A DNA stretch of 64,000 nucleotides from Brettanomyces bruxellensis. Lineage: Eukaryota > Ascomycota > Pichiomycetes > Pichiales > Pichiaceae. The DNA lies in the NCBI RefSeq assembly GCF_011074885.1, contig NC_054690.1, forward strand, positions 1,369,001 through 1,433,000, in the 5' to 3' direction. The translations under genes and the position numbers were made by a program. How positions within the stretch are numbered: the stretch's first letter is position 1; each line of letters begins with the position of its first letter. Below the pieces are notes generated by a model. The model did not search any database. It was given only the letters and a program-made list of their open reading frames with translations, and was not told the DNA's origin. This document shows, in pieces, positions 11,792-22,506 of this stretch.

Positions 11792-12945
11792 TATTTTCTT
11801 GGAATGTCACTTTCATTGATTACAATACTTCTGCCAGAAGTGATATAATAAGCTATATGAGCATGCTATACTAGAACTGCAATTTTGATTTGATATGATT
11901 GACACTTCATAAGAGCAAAGAGACACACAGTCCTGTGTCCTAAGTTTTGCCTTTGAATGCAATTTTCTGTCTCTTTCCTACACATGACTTTTTAAAATAC
12001 ACAACTAATTGTTGAGATTGTTACACGTACCACTATCCCTACGAAAAATAGAGAAATAATTTTTACTTCAGCAATATGTATTTGAATGCTTGTTGATAAT
12101 CGGAATGATTGATAAAATATTTCTAAAAGGAGAAGCACATAAAGTTTGTTGCCGATCATCCCGAACTTATCAAACATCTTGTTCTATAATCCGAGCTTCA
12201 TTTTTAACATAACATGCAAAAATTCAAAGATAGATAGATATTCACATTTAAATCTTTTCAGGTGCTTTTTTGAAGAATTTATTAGAGTCGAAAATTCTTA
12301 TACTAATGGAATAATGTGCTACATAAATCTTAACCGATTGCAAATTTTGATTTTTCGTGCTTTCCAATATTATCCGGAGTTCATGCCTCGAAATTTTACT
12401 AAGAGCATTAAATACAGTTATATTCTCTGTTCAAACGACATATGTTAGGACTTGCACGAAAAGCGCTCATTGGCTACATGAAAAATTACAGCGGGATACG
12501 AACCCCGATTCTCACAGAGAAAATCACCGACGGAGATATAAAACAACGAGAAGGAAGGTCCAATTTGCATCTTTTGGAAAAAATATCTAAGAAGACAAAT
12601 CATCATTTTGTAGTCGGGTTATTCTATACATATGAAGAACAAGCGCAAAACCATCGTGCTATATATTAATGATTATACTATTACTGGCCGTTGCGAGAAA
12701 AAGACCAACCAACCAGCTACCAACCAGGTTGGATTAATGAATAACTGATAAGCTTTCGCGGGGAACCTGCCGGAAAAAAAATACCACTTCGTAATAAAAG
12801 AAAAACACAGCTTTTATTATTTAAGCCACACATTTTCCGCAAAACTTCACCGTTCCTTTCTTCCAAATGATATAAATTTTTTCCTTTTAAAAATCGTATT
12901 CCACATCTCACATCAATAGTAGATAACCATCAACCGTTATTAAAT
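11792..12945. other. Intergenic, upstream of TMA29
   Basis: AT-rich, with short meaningless frames only. A segment near 12490-12515 resembles a tRNA T-arm on the minus strand but lacks the other arms. Confidence 0.6.
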
Positions 12946-13752
12946 ATGTTTGGAAACATTGCTAAGCGTTTGGCAGGAAAGACAATCCTTATTACAGGGG
13001 CATCAGCAGGTATCGGCAAGGCTACAGCCGAAGGGTTTGCAGAAGCATCTAATGGAAATATTAAGCTCGTGCTTTGTGCCAGAAGACTTGAGAAGTTGGA
13101 TGTGTTGAAAATTGAGTTGACCAAAAAGTATCCAAATTTGAAAGTGTACCCGGCTGTTTTGGATGTTTCGAAGATTGATACGATTGAACCTTTTCTCAAA
13201 AGCTTACCAACCGAGTTTGCCATCATTGATGTGTTGGTGAATAATGCAGGTAAGGCATTGGGTTTGGACCCAATTGGTACAATCGAGGAAAAGGATGTCG
13301 AGACCATGTTTAAGACTAATGTTTTGGGAATGATCCAGCTTACGCAACTCGTCGTCAAGGACATGAAGAAGAGAAACCATGGAGATATCATTCAATTGGG
13401 ATCTGTTGCCGGCAGAAATCCATACCCAGGTGGAGGAATTTATTGTGCTACAAAGGCTGCTTTAAGAAGTTTCACACACGTGTTGAGAGAAGAATTGATT
13501 AACACCAAGGTCAGAATTATCGAGATTGAGCCAGGTAATGTTGAGAGCGATGAATTCTCACTTACAAGATTTAAGGGTGACAAGGAGAGAGCCGCAAAAG
13601 TGTATGCAAATACCGTTCCTTTAACACAAGAGGACATTGCTGAGGTTATCGTTTTTACTGCTTCCAGAAGAGAGAACACTGTTATTGCGGAAACTTTGAT
13701 TTTTGGTACGGACCAGGCTTCTGCATACCATATATACAGAGGTAAGCACTGA
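12946..13752 (+). CDS. TMA29: NADP-dependent 3-hydroxy acid dehydrogenase (SDR family)
   Basis: 268 aa, the same length as S. cerevisiae YMR226C/Tma29 (267 aa), with close similarity throughout. The classical SDR signs are present: cofactor-binding GASAGIGKA near residue 20, NNAG near 104, the catalytic serine in LGSVAG and YCATK with the catalytic Tyr and Lys. The end, ASAYHIYRG, resembles the ASPHHIFRG of the yeast enzyme. The family oxidises L-allo-threonine, serine and related 3-hydroxy acids, or runs in reverse as a carbonyl reductase. It is cytosolic, with no signal or membrane segment. Confidence 0.93.
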   Translation: MFGNIAKRLAGKTILITGASAGIGKATAEGFAEASNGNIKLVLCARRLEKLDVLKIELTKKYPNLKVYPAVLDVSKIDTIEPFLKSLPTEFAIIDVLVNNAGKALGLDPIGTIEEKDVETMFKTNVLGMIQLTQLVVKDMKKRNHGDIIQLGSVAGRNPYPGGGIYCATKAALRSFTHVLREELINTKVRIIEIEPGNVESDEFSLTRFKGDKERAAKVYANTVPLTQEDIAEVIVFTASRRENTVIAETLIFGTDQASAYHIYRGKH

Positions 13753-13859
13753 ATAGCATATGGTTTATACATAATCATTGAAGTTATATAAGATGTTCAT
13801 TAGACTGCGTGATTGTAATTTTTGATGTAGTGAATACCCGACCAAGGGAAAAGTGATGA

Positions 13860-13876
13860 TGACGTCGATTGACGTC
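13860..13876. promoter_or_regulatory. Paired TGACGTC (CRE/ATF-like) motifs upstream of MDM20
   Basis: Two copies of TGACGTC lie 10 bp apart, starting at 13860 and 13870, about 180 bp before the MDM20 start. The motif matches the core recognised by yeast CRE-binding bZIP factors (Sko1/Aca1 class). One helical-turn spacing favours cooperative binding on one face. Function is inferred. Confidence 0.45.
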
Positions 13877-14050
13877 GGTGAGGGATCTTTTCATTTCGTT
13901 TTTTTTTCAGCACCATTTTTTTTCAGTCGATACAATGTTTCCAATCATCAGTAAAGTCCCATACATTCCACTCTTTTGTAAGCAAAGCTGTACAGACTGA
14001 ACACTTTTGATTATTTTTACAGAATTCCAATTATTATAAACGAAAACAGA

Positions 14051-16561
14051 ATGGTGTATGCGGATCCATTCATCGAGAATGCATTGAGCTGTGGCAATTA
14101 TAAGCTCGCTCTTCAACTTGTGGATCGAAAAATAAAGGAGCATCCAAACAGTTCGTACTATTTTGGTCTAAGATCTCAGGTATTGGCATATCAGGGTCCA
14201 AAATTTAGGCAGCGGGCCATTAAAGAAGCAGAAAATCTTCTTGCGAGATGTCCTACAGATATCCAGACACTCACAATTATTTCGGAAGTGTTTGATTTAT
14301 GCAACTATGTGCCATTGGTGGATCCTTTCGAGGCAGTCGGTAAAAAGCACCCAAATTCTTCTTTAGTTTATGAATGGTTTTCTCATTCAGTTGAAGCGGG
14401 AAATCTTATACAGGTTCAGAAATCGACTATGATGCTTACAAAAGTTTTGACAACTGATAAATCTTCTAGAGATCAGTTTTCCCCAAGCTCGGCTAGAATG
14501 GCTCAACTTTATGCGGCAATAGGCTTTGTACTTGTATGCAATTGCTGCAGCTCCAGAATTACTGCAGCAAGTAGAAAGCTGTTTCCACTATTAGGATTAA
14601 AGCTAGTGGAGAAGGCAAAACCACAAAATGCTCAGGAATATTTCGTTTACTGTGAGCTCTTGAAATTAGCAGGAAAGGAGGAACAGTGCAAAAACGTGCT
14701 GGAGGAGATTTTATCGAAGGAAAATGACCTACAATTAAAATTAATGTATTTGGATGTTCTTGATAGAACCGGAAAATACGAACAGCTTTTTGAAACCTGC
14801 AGACATTATCTTGATAATTTAAAGGAGGATGACTGGAATACCTGGAAGCTCTTTATAAAAGCTGCTGGGGAAATCAGGAAAACTCGAGATTGCTTCAAAA
14901 TAATAAACGAGTATCCCGATGGAAGAAATAAGGGATTAGCTTATCTTGAGCTCTCAAAGATTGACCATACACTTTCTGCTACAGATTTTTTTGAGGCGTA
15001 CATTTCAAAATATGGTTCTAAGAAGTGTTGCTTCCAAGATTTGGTTAGTGTTCTTGACGAACATCCTGAGTTATCAAATATTGATGATATATTGGACAGA
15101 ATTTATGAGAAAGAAATTGTTTCTGTTAGCTCTGGGAAGTCAAAGGCAACGGAAAAGGATCTTATTTTGATGGTTAATTACATGAAATTGAAACTACACC
15201 AAAAAACAGAACTTTTGAATGACACTGATACTATAAAGGAGTGCTGTACATATTATAAAGCTACAGAGCAATTGCTGGATAAGCTTCAGCAGTTTGACTT
15301 TTCTGCAAGTTCCGAATTTGTTATTATTGCTTGTGAAGCACTTCTAAGCCAATACAAGGGAACACAAAACGATTTACCGACTTTACTTCTTCGAATTGTT
15401 GTAATTATGGAATCAGCATTGTTGAAGAATCCATACGAATTCCACCTAAAGCTTTGGCTTATCGCTCTATATTGCAAACTTAATCTTGTTAACAGAGCGG
15501 AAGGTTTGTTTGAGAGTCTGAAGGTGAAATTTGTTCAATTGGACACTTTATCAACAATTTTGAGTACAAGAATATCCTCCTTAGAGACCAAATTGAATAG
15601 CAGTAAATCCAATATTCTTTTCCAGGTCGCTAAATTCTATTCAAATAACGTCGGACGTGAAGTTCCACAATTGATATTAAATGGCTTCAAGCAAGGTTCT
15701 TTTAGCAAGATCCAGGGCTTTTTTGAGTTTGAAAATAGGATAAACTTCTCATTTACAAGACTTCAAAATACCAATGAGCAAATCCGCAATTGTAGATTAC
15801 AAGATGATATTCGAAGGATAGAGATAACTTTAAAAAATGATCTTAAAAACCTTTATAAGGTGTATGCAATGGAAGGAAAGGAATTGGATCAAAAGATAAA
15901 CGACAATAGAGATCGAAAGACATTCTGGGATTGTGGCGTGCATCAAAGAATCAAAACTGTGTCCCAAAAATTGGATATGATCAATCCTGAAGTCAACATG
16001 GATTATTTGGCCATAACAACTTTAATGAACCTTCTCATATATGATTACAATTCAAGTTTGTACGAGGATTATATCAAGAGATATCTTGATCTATACGGAA
16101 AAGTGGGCGATATTCCATGTACTGAAGCTGAAACATGGAACTTTTCTGTGCTAGCACATATATTTGAACCATCCGAGGAGATCAAGACGGATCCTAAAAT
16201 TCCAAAGAACCAGCTCACTTTTAACTTCAATCATACGATATTTGTCATTACAGATTGCGTAAAGCAGCTGAAATACATGATTTATGATCACTCAGAAAAC
16301 ATGACCACTAAACAAATAGCTACGATCCGCTCCCTCAAGAAGCAATATTCAGAGGTTCTCAAGAAGGTCAAGAAGGACATCAACAGTTACAAAAAGAACG
16401 AAAAGAAGCAAATTTCCAAAGTTGAAGCTGAGGTGAAACACTGGTTTGCGAAGAATGAAATTGGAAGACAGTTCTCTGTGGATGCTAATACAATTACCAA
16501 TATATTTGAGGAAATCGGAAGAGCAGGCCAACAATCAATGAAGCAGCTTAATGCTATATAA
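14051..16561 (+). CDS. MDM20: NatB N-terminal acetyltransferase auxiliary subunit
   Basis: 836 aa (S. cerevisiae Mdm20 has 796). The opening (PFIENALSCGNYKLALQLVD) and TPR-like helical repeats through the first third match Mdm20/Naa25, the ribosome-anchoring auxiliary subunit of NatB. NatB acetylates Met-Asp, Met-Glu, Met-Asn and Met-Gln starts, and in yeast it is needed for tropomyosin function, actin cables and mitochondrial inheritance. The C-terminal part is helical and lysine-rich. Codon usage is AT-rich. The gene converges with WRS1, with 115 bp between stop codons. Confidence 0.92.
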   Translation: MVYADPFIENALSCGNYKLALQLVDRKIKEHPNSSYYFGLRSQVLAYQGPKFRQRAIKEAENLLARCPTDIQTLTIISEVFDLCNYVPLVDPFEAVGKKHPNSSLVYEWFSHSVEAGNLIQVQKSTMMLTKVLTTDKSSRDQFSPSSARMAQLYAAIGFVLVCNCCSSRITAASRKLFPLLGLKLVEKAKPQNAQEYFVYCELLKLAGKEEQCKNVLEEILSKENDLQLKLMYLDVLDRTGKYEQLFETCRHYLDNLKEDDWNTWKLFIKAAGEIRKTRDCFKIINEYPDGRNKGLAYLELSKIDHTLSATDFFEAYISKYGSKKCCFQDLVSVLDEHPELSNIDDILDRIYEKEIVSVSSGKSKATEKDLILMVNYMKLKLHQKTELLNDTDTIKECCTYYKATEQLLDKLQQFDFSASSEFVIIACEALLSQYKGTQNDLPTLLLRIVVIMESALLKNPYEFHLKLWLIALYCKLNLVNRAEGLFESLKVKFVQLDTLSTILSTRISSLETKLNSSKSNILFQVAKFYSNNVGREVPQLILNGFKQGSFSKIQGFFEFENRINFSFTRLQNTNEQIRNCRLQDDIRRIEITLKNDLKNLYKVYAMEGKELDQKINDNRDRKTFWDCGVHQRIKTVSQKLDMINPEVNMDYLAITTLMNLLIYDYNSSLYEDYIKRYLDLYGKVGDIPCTEAETWNFSVLAHIFEPSEEIKTDPKIPKNQLTFNFNHTIFVITDCVKQLKYMIYDHSENMTTKQIATIRSLKKQYSEVLKKVKKDINSYKKNEKKQISKVEAEVKHWFAKNEIGRQFSVDANTITNIFEEIGRAGQQSMKQLNAI

Positions 16562-16676
16562 TGTTCTTGAGTATTATAGTACAACAATACAGAATCTCGC
16601 TTTAACAAAACATATATTTTCTATTACACATTAATAGACGTAAATGTAGGATACTGTGATTTTCATCAAACTATAC

Positions 16677-18008
16677 TTAGTCTTTCTTTTCATCCTTTTT
16701 CTGCTCCTTGGCAACCTTCTTCTCATTTTTCTTACTTTCCTTCTTGCCCTTTGACTTCTTCTCTCTTGGAACGGCAGGAACCAAACGTTCCTTTTCACCC
16801 CAAACCAACTTGTGAGGCTTCATAAAGGATTCCAGAACCTTATCATCAACCTTAGCTCTTCTTTCCTGGAAGTCCTTCACAAACTTCTGAAGAGTTTCAA
16901 TACAGAGCTTCTTCATTTCACCCGAAAGCAGCTCACCCTTTCTGTAAGAATCAGCAACACGCTTTAACTCATCATCATCATCCTTGAAGAATGAAAGATA
17001 CTGGTAAGCGACATCAATATCTGGATTTCCACCGTACTTTCTGTGCTCCTCCAAAGTGGCCTTACCACCACTGAATGCATACTTGTTAATCTTCTTCTTG
17101 ATCTGTTTGGCAGTATCAGTCATGAAGATAGCAGTGTTAGCATTTGAGGCACTCATCTTAGTTGTAGGTCCTTGCAAAGCTGGGAAAAACCTCGAGTGAA
17201 TCAATGCAGGCTTACTGAAACGAAGCTTTTCTGCAACATCTCTGCACACTCTGAAATATGGATCCTGGTCAATAGCACATGGAATGAGTGCAGGAGTCTT
17301 GTCTGGAAGTCCCAAAACGTCTGGGAAAGATGATGGGAAAGCAGTAGAGATCTGAATCGAAGCAAAGTGAATCTTTCCAATAGAGTCAGAATCTTGGAAT
17401 CCAAACACGGCTTTGGCAGTTGATGTAGTGATTTGTCTAGAGACTCTAAGAATTGTCTCGTAAAATGCTGCATTCATGTACTCCAAATCAGAGAATATGA
17501 AAGTGTTCTTAGGGTTAAATCCGCAGGCAATGATATCCTTGGCATTATCTTTGGCAAACTTTTTGACATCGTCAAGAGTAAGCTTCTGCTTGAAAAGGAA
17601 CTTTTCATCATCGGTCAACTCAATAACAAGAGGAACATCAAAAACTTCCTGCAACCACTTTGTGAATATAAATGGAACCATATGTCCTAAATGCATAGAA
17701 TCTGACGATGGTCCACGTCCAGTGTATAGGAAGAAAGGCTCTCCATGTTCGTACTTATCCAAAATTCTGCTAAAGTCTCTCTCAGAAAAAAATAATCCCT
17801 TCTTGAGATAGTGGTGTGGTTCACGTCCGGTGACTCTCTTGAATCTATCTAATGTTTCCTGGGTGATTCTTTTTGTGCCAAACTGCTTGATAAGCTTATC
17901 ATAGTCAATAGCGACAGCCTCACCATTCACAACTGCACCTTCGACTTCCCAAGGGGTGATTTTCTGCTCTGCTTCAACTTTAGGTTCTTCTGGTTTTGTT
18001 TCCGACAT
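16677..18008 (-). CDS. WRS1: Cytoplasmic tryptophanyl-tRNA synthetase
   Basis: 443 aa (S. cerevisiae Wrs1 is 432). Class I signature motifs are present: the HIGH-equivalent HLGHM at about residues 106-110 after TGRGPSSDS, and KMSAS at residues 284-288. The remainder aligns with the eukaryotic cytosolic enzyme, and the C-terminus is a lysine-rich tail (KKSKGKKESKKNEKK) typical of cytosolic synthetases. It charges tRNA-Trp with tryptophan in an ATP-dependent reaction. There is no mitochondrial presequence, so a separate mitochondrial enzyme should exist elsewhere. Confidence 0.97.
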   Translation of the reverse strand: MSETKPEEPKVEAEQKITPWEVEGAVVNGEAVAIDYDKLIKQFGTKRITQETLDRFKRVTGREPHHYLKKGLFFSERDFSRILDKYEHGEPFFLYTGRGPSSDSMHLGHMVPFIFTKWLQEVFDVPLVIELTDDEKFLFKQKLTLDDVKKFAKDNAKDIIACGFNPKNTFIFSDLEYMNAAFYETILRVSRQITTSTAKAVFGFQDSDSIGKIHFASIQISTAFPSSFPDVLGLPDKTPALIPCAIDQDPYFRVCRDVAEKLRFSKPALIHSRFFPALQGPTTKMSASNANTAIFMTDTAKQIKKKINKYAFSGGKATLEEHRKYGGNPDIDVAYQYLSFFKDDDDELKRVADSYRKGELLSGEMKKLCIETLQKFVKDFQERRAKVDDKVLESFMKPHKLVWGEKERLVPAVPREKKSKGKKESKKNEKKVAKEQKKDEKKD

Positions 18009-18415
18009 TGCTTGCTTGAATTTATTGATTTCGGCCCTTTACTTAAGAAATGGATAATCAAAGACTCATCTTATTCGGTTCGTATTCGTACATTATTTTT
18101 TTCACCTTTTTCACGAAAAAAATTTGGCATACGAAATTTCATCGACGAAAAAATACTGAAGGAAAGTGCTGATAGTGAGATTCGAAAAGGAGAACACAGG
18201 TGCGAATGCACTAAAGAGCCATAAGACTAGACTTTCATTAGAATGTAATTTGAGTTACAAAAACTAAAGCTTAAGCCTGCAGAGAAAAGTTGGCAAAAAG
18301 ATGACCTTATTGGAAGTCATTTTTACAATATCCCAGCTACATTTGGATATTTCATAGTCAATATTTATCTAAAGTTATGCAAAACAAATCACGTGATCAC
18401 AACAATCGAATCTGT
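18009..18415. other. Intergenic, WRS1 promoter
   Basis: About 400 bp between two minus-strand genes. A CACGTG core lies near 18392; nothing else is recognised. Confidence 0.6.
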
Positions 18416-19711
18416 CTATTGTATTCCAAAGCCACCAGACTCCGTTCCAGGCAACGTGCTATACGATGATTCAGTATCAGTATCCAAAAGCTGATCATCA
18501 GTGTCTTCTTCAGAAATTTCAGACCAAGATGCGTATGTCAGCAGTGCAAAACCAACCATAACAAGACAATAACCGAATATTTTATACCAGCCTAATGCAA
18601 TTCCTCTAAACCACCATTCGGAAAATCCAACGAGCAAAATTGTAAGAAGAGAAGAAACAGAGGAAAAAACGGGCGAAGTGAGTGACATTAAGCCAAGAAA
18701 AGAGAGACTAAACACGGCATTACTGAAAACAGAGGTCCAGATTAACCACCAAGCCTTGGTAGTTGTCGGAAGTTTCACACTGTAAAATCCAAATAGATGA
18801 GCAAAGAAAAGACATGTACAGAGTAGAATGCAACTGTTGATACCAACTAAACCCATTGTGAAGTTGGAGAATGTGGCCTCACGCCTTGCACTAACAATTC
18901 CTGAGGGTGGGCAGCACTTTCTCTTATACAAAACTTCATATAAGCCGTACAAGATGGCACCTACAAGAATGATAACGTTTCCGGCAAACCGGTGTGGATA
19001 TTCTCGAGTCTCATCCCTAGTTTGCTGTCCTCCGTAAGCAACAATCATAACTCCTGAGATGGCGGTAAGCACAGAAGACATCTTTACCCATGAAAAACTG
19101 TCATGAAGGATTGGGATTGAGAAACAGTATGCCGCAAAAGCCGAACAGTTATATATAGCAGTCACATCTGCTCCAGTTGAAAGCTTCATAGCCACAAACC
19201 ATGTGGCTCCTGCGACGTTAAGAACCAAACAAAGTAATAATGCTGATTTAAGTAGATGATGAAGTGCATTGCTGTGTAGAAAGTCGGTATATCTGCGAAA
19301 TCCACGGTCAGAAAACTCGTTTACGTATTCTGGATGGTTGTTGGCAGCTGTTAACTCCGCAGTATGCGCAACATTTCTGTGTTGGGTCTTAACTGAAGAT
19401 GTGAATGCTCTTCGAAGTCCTTTCCAACGCTTTCCGCGCAAAACATCTTGACCTTTTTTATGTAAACGATATCTTTTCAAAGTTTTAAAAAGGGCAACTG
19501 AAACAAATTGTATCAGCCATAACAACCACCAGCAACTGTGTGTAAGTAGCATCACAAAGAATGGATCATCGTACTCATACTTAATGAAAAGAATACTTGT
19601 GAGTTCTGTTTGGAGAACAAATGATGCTAACGAGAGAATGAATAAAACAACAACAAAGCCAATTTTGACAGTTGAAAAGCTGCCATGACTTTGAAATGGT
19701 GAGCCTTCCAT
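18416..19711 (-). CDS. Drug/metabolite transporter (DMT/EamA) superfamily membrane protein
   Basis: 431 aa from the ATG at 19709-19711; a TTG codon lies three codons upstream and is not used. About ten hydrophobic segments are arranged as an EamA-type transporter, with a large hydrophilic loop between segments 2 and 3 (about residues 70-140) and a short acidic tail. The pattern recalls the fungal vacuolar-membrane YML018C/THI74 group and the wider SLC35F relatives, but similarity is only at fold and family level. The substrate is unknown and no symbol is assigned. Confidence 0.75.
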   Translation of the reverse strand: MEGSPFQSHGSFSTVKIGFVVVLFILSLASFVLQTELTSILFIKYEYDDPFFVMLLTHSCWWLLWLIQFVSVALFKTLKRYRLHKKGQDVLRGKRWKGLRRAFTSSVKTQHRNVAHTAELTAANNHPEYVNEFSDRGFRRYTDFLHSNALHHLLKSALLLCLVLNVAGATWFVAMKLSTGADVTAIYNCSAFAAYCFSIPILHDSFSWVKMSSVLTAISGVMIVAYGGQQTRDETREYPHRFAGNVIILVGAILYGLYEVLYKRKCCPPSGIVSARREATFSNFTMGLVGINSCILLCTCLFFAHLFGFYSVKLPTTTKAWWLIWTSVFSNAVFSLSFLGLMSLTSPVFSSVSSLLTILLVGFSEWWFRGIALGWYKIFGYCLVMVGFALLTYASWSEISEEDTDDQLLDTDTESSYSTLPGTESGGFGIQ

Positions 19712-20235
19712 TATTTTCAATGATGAATGCTGTCAATATACAAGGATGCCAGCCTGCTTTTTATGATGTTATAAATGCTGATAATTATACGCTTTCCGAA
19801 TTTTTCTTTGGTGTTTCAAGAAGCGGTCAAAAACCAATTCAATCATTAAGGATCGTAATTATGCTTTTGAAAATAACCTTTGAAAACAATTATCAAGAAA
19901 GCTCAGCCTTGCTTAATGCATTTGCTTGTCTGCTTCTTAAGATAAAGTGATAGATACGGTATTGTGTTGTGGAGACAATGCGCGAACAGCTTTAATAAGA
20001 CCAAAAAATAATGACGAAATGTAAATTTTCTTCGGATTGATAATTCTCTCCTCTCGCTTATCAAGACATAAATTCCACCGTCGATTTTTTTTTAGGCAAG
20101 CTGTACATTTTACTTTATCATAAAAATATTACAAGTACAAACTTCAACACTGTTACCAACTCATTGAATACACTAAATTTAATTTTTTTTTTGATAATTT
20201 CGATCATAATCCTTATTCAAAACACATCAAAATGT
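19712..20235. other. Intergenic, transporter promoter and VPS5 3' flank
   Basis: About 520 bp, AT-rich; no gene or motif recognised. Confidence 0.6.
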
Positions 20236-22506
20236 TCAATCGTCTTTCTCATTGTCACTCTTATCAAAGCCACACTTCTCATAAAAGCTTTCCCAAAGCT
20301 CGATCAATTCCTTTTGACTTTCAACCAATCCCTTCCAATAGATCTCAATCATGTTTTTGAACTCTTTGACCTTCTCTACATCAAATCTATCTAGCTCCTT
20401 CCTAAACCGAACATTGTACTTATCACGAAACTCGGATTGAGTCTGCACTGCCTTATCTAGACGATCGAGCTCTCTTTGACATTTATTGATTTTCTCCGTC
20501 TGATTCTGGTACTTGACCTTCAACTTCGATAACTGCTTAGCCTTTTTTTCTTGCTGATACTCCACATTAACAAGAGAGTTGCAAAGTTTGAACCTACTCT
20601 CAAAGCAATTCCGAATAGAACCTATTGCACGAATATATTCATCGATTGTTACACCAATCGTCATAATCTGCGACAGATTTGTTCTTTCAAGTAATTGTTG
20701 AATTTTGCTTTGTAACTCTTCGAAATTGCCGAATAGTTCACTCACATCGCTATTGACCTCGATATCGGTCATATTCGAGATTAGTTTCACGACCTCTCCT
20801 TTGGCAGCTATCAACTCTTCTCTCTTTTCCAAAATGTAGTCAAGACTTTTTGATAATGAGTGCAACTGACCGTCTAAATTCTCCACATACGATTGCTTTT
20901 CAAGCATGTATGGATCAGTTTCGATGTACTTGGGAATATTCAAACCAATCAAGGAGCTAAAGAATCCTCCAGTACTGGTACTGGTCTCACCCATAGTGAT
21001 AACATCAGCCATTGACATAGGAGCAGCAGAACTAGAATCATCTCTACTTCCCACAGAGTCTTCATCCCCACTATTACCATCACCTCCAGGAGCTGTTTCT
21101 CGAACATGATGTATTACCTGATCTCTGTCGTGAGAATCTTCGGCGAACTGCTTGCTCTGCAAAAATATAATAAACTCGGCATCCTTTTGGAGAACTGCAC
21201 GTCCCGCAATTTTGTTGAGCATCGTTTCTAATGCTATTCTTCTGCTCTCAATAAACTTATCATCGAATCTTCCATAAATTTGCTTTTCTGGAGGTGGAGG
21301 GATGATATAGCCGGGATGATTGTTAATCAGCTGCCTGTATAACCATAGGAAATCCTTGTATCTACGAGTAACTTCTGTAACCGGTTCGGTTAAAAGGCCA
21401 GAAGATGTCCTTGTTGTGATCGTGTAAACTATGTGCGTACTTGTAAGCTCTCCAATTTTTGTTGGATCACCAACTGTGATATCAAACTTTGCTGCAAGAG
21501 GTTCTGGCAAAGGCGCCGTCTTTTTTGCAATTTCCTGTTCTGAATTGGTTCCAGTTGTGGAAACTCCATTGAAATTACCGGGCTTCATGTCCATATTGAA
21601 TAATGGCCTGTCTAACGAGGCGATTATCTTCTGTTTACGGGTGCTTGGACTCAAATCACCAGCTGGAGTCTCATCATTCGCACCTTTACTTTTTAAAGGT
21701 GATGCATTTAGCTGAACTGCAGCTAAAGGATCAATCGATCCATTTGTTTTACTTGCATCACCAACTTTCGAAGAAGATCCCCGTCTTCTGCTCTTTATAC
21801 GTCTTGGCCGAAGCAAAAGAGTCTTTCTGTTTGGAGATGAAAGTGAACCAGCACTTGGCTTTGAGGCTCCAATAGCAGTATCTGCATCTTTGGAAGTCTT
21901 TCCGGTCTCTCCAGCCATCCCTATTATGTCTAATGGTCCTTTTTCATCGCTTTGACCTTCGAAAAGATTCTCACCTGATGCAGGAACTGTAAGATCAACC
22001 TTTTTACCTTCATCCAAGAACCCAAGGTCGTCGTTTGAAATCGATGTCAAAGTATTCATAAGGTGCTTTTTCTTTTCTGTGCTTGAGCTTACATCTTGTT
22101 GTTCACCACCTGGTAAGATCTCATTATCGGCCTGAGTCTCTTCAAAGTCATGTCCACCTTCAACTTTATCAAGTGTTAACGATCTCATAGTTTCGGCCAA
22201 CTCATTCTGAATCTTGAAGTCATCCACATCACTGTTACGTCTATCCGGTGTATGGAAGCCCATATCTCTTGATGTGGAATTTTCAGAGAAGCTCGGCTGC
22301 TCAATTGAATTTATTCTGGTATCTTGAACATGGTTGTCATCTTTCATCTCTTCATTTCCAATTGCATTAGCATCATCATTCTTCTTTTCGGAGGATCCCA
22401 AAAATGAATCTGAACCAACATTGGAAACATCATTGGTCGAATCATGTGTGGACTGATCCAACGGGGATGCACTTCCCCACACATTCGCTTCGTTAAATCC
22501 GTCCAT
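20236..22506 (-). CDS. VPS5: Retromer sorting nexin Vps5 (PX-BAR)
   Basis: 756 aa (S. cerevisiae 675). A long acidic, serine-rich N-terminus of about 335 residues precedes a PX domain at about 338-455, with the phosphoinositide-binding RRYKDF and IPPPPEK motifs. A C-terminal BAR domain runs from about 515 to 745, with extended coiled coils and the TIGVTIDEYIRAIGSI core seen in Vps5. The protein pairs with Vps17 and the Vps26-29-35 trimer to tubulate endosomes and return Vps10 to the Golgi. It is divergently transcribed from UFE1. Confidence 0.95.
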   Translation of the reverse strand: MDGFNEANVWGSASPLDQSTHDSTNDVSNVGSDSFLGSSEKKNDDANAIGNEEMKDDNHVQDTRINSIEQPSFSENSTSRDMGFHTPDRRNSDVDDFKIQNELAETMRSLTLDKVEGGHDFEETQADNEILPGGEQQDVSSSTEKKKHLMNTLTSISNDDLGFLDEGKKVDLTVPASGENLFEGQSDEKGPLDIIGMAGETGKTSKDADTAIGASKPSAGSLSSPNRKTLLLRPRRIKSRRRGSSSKVGDASKTNGSIDPLAAVQLNASPLKSKGANDETPAGDLSPSTRKQKIIASLDRPLFNMDMKPGNFNGVSTTGTNSEQEIAKKTAPLPEPLAAKFDITVGDPTKIGELTSTHIVYTITTRTSSGLLTEPVTEVTRRYKDFLWLYRQLINNHPGYIIPPPPEKQIYGRFDDKFIESRRIALETMLNKIAGRAVLQKDAEFIIFLQSKQFAEDSHDRDQVIHHVRETAPGGDGNSGDEDSVGSRDDSSSAAPMSMADVITMGETSTSTGGFFSSLIGLNIPKYIETDPYMLEKQSYVENLDGQLHSLSKSLDYILEKREELIAAKGEVVKLISNMTDIEVNSDVSELFGNFEELQSKIQQLLERTNLSQIMTIGVTIDEYIRAIGSIRNCFESRFKLCNSLVNVEYQQEKKAKQLSKLKVKYQNQTEKINKCQRELDRLDKAVQTQSEFRDKYNVRFRKELDRFDVEKVKEFKNMIEIYWKGLVESQKELIELWESFYEKCGFDKSDNEKDD

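Noticed and set aside
12440..12560. tRNA-like segment with GGGGTTCGTATCCC on the minus strand
   Set aside because: Box B has a mismatch at a key base, the T-stem is only four pairs, and there is no box A or acceptor pairing; at best a relic.
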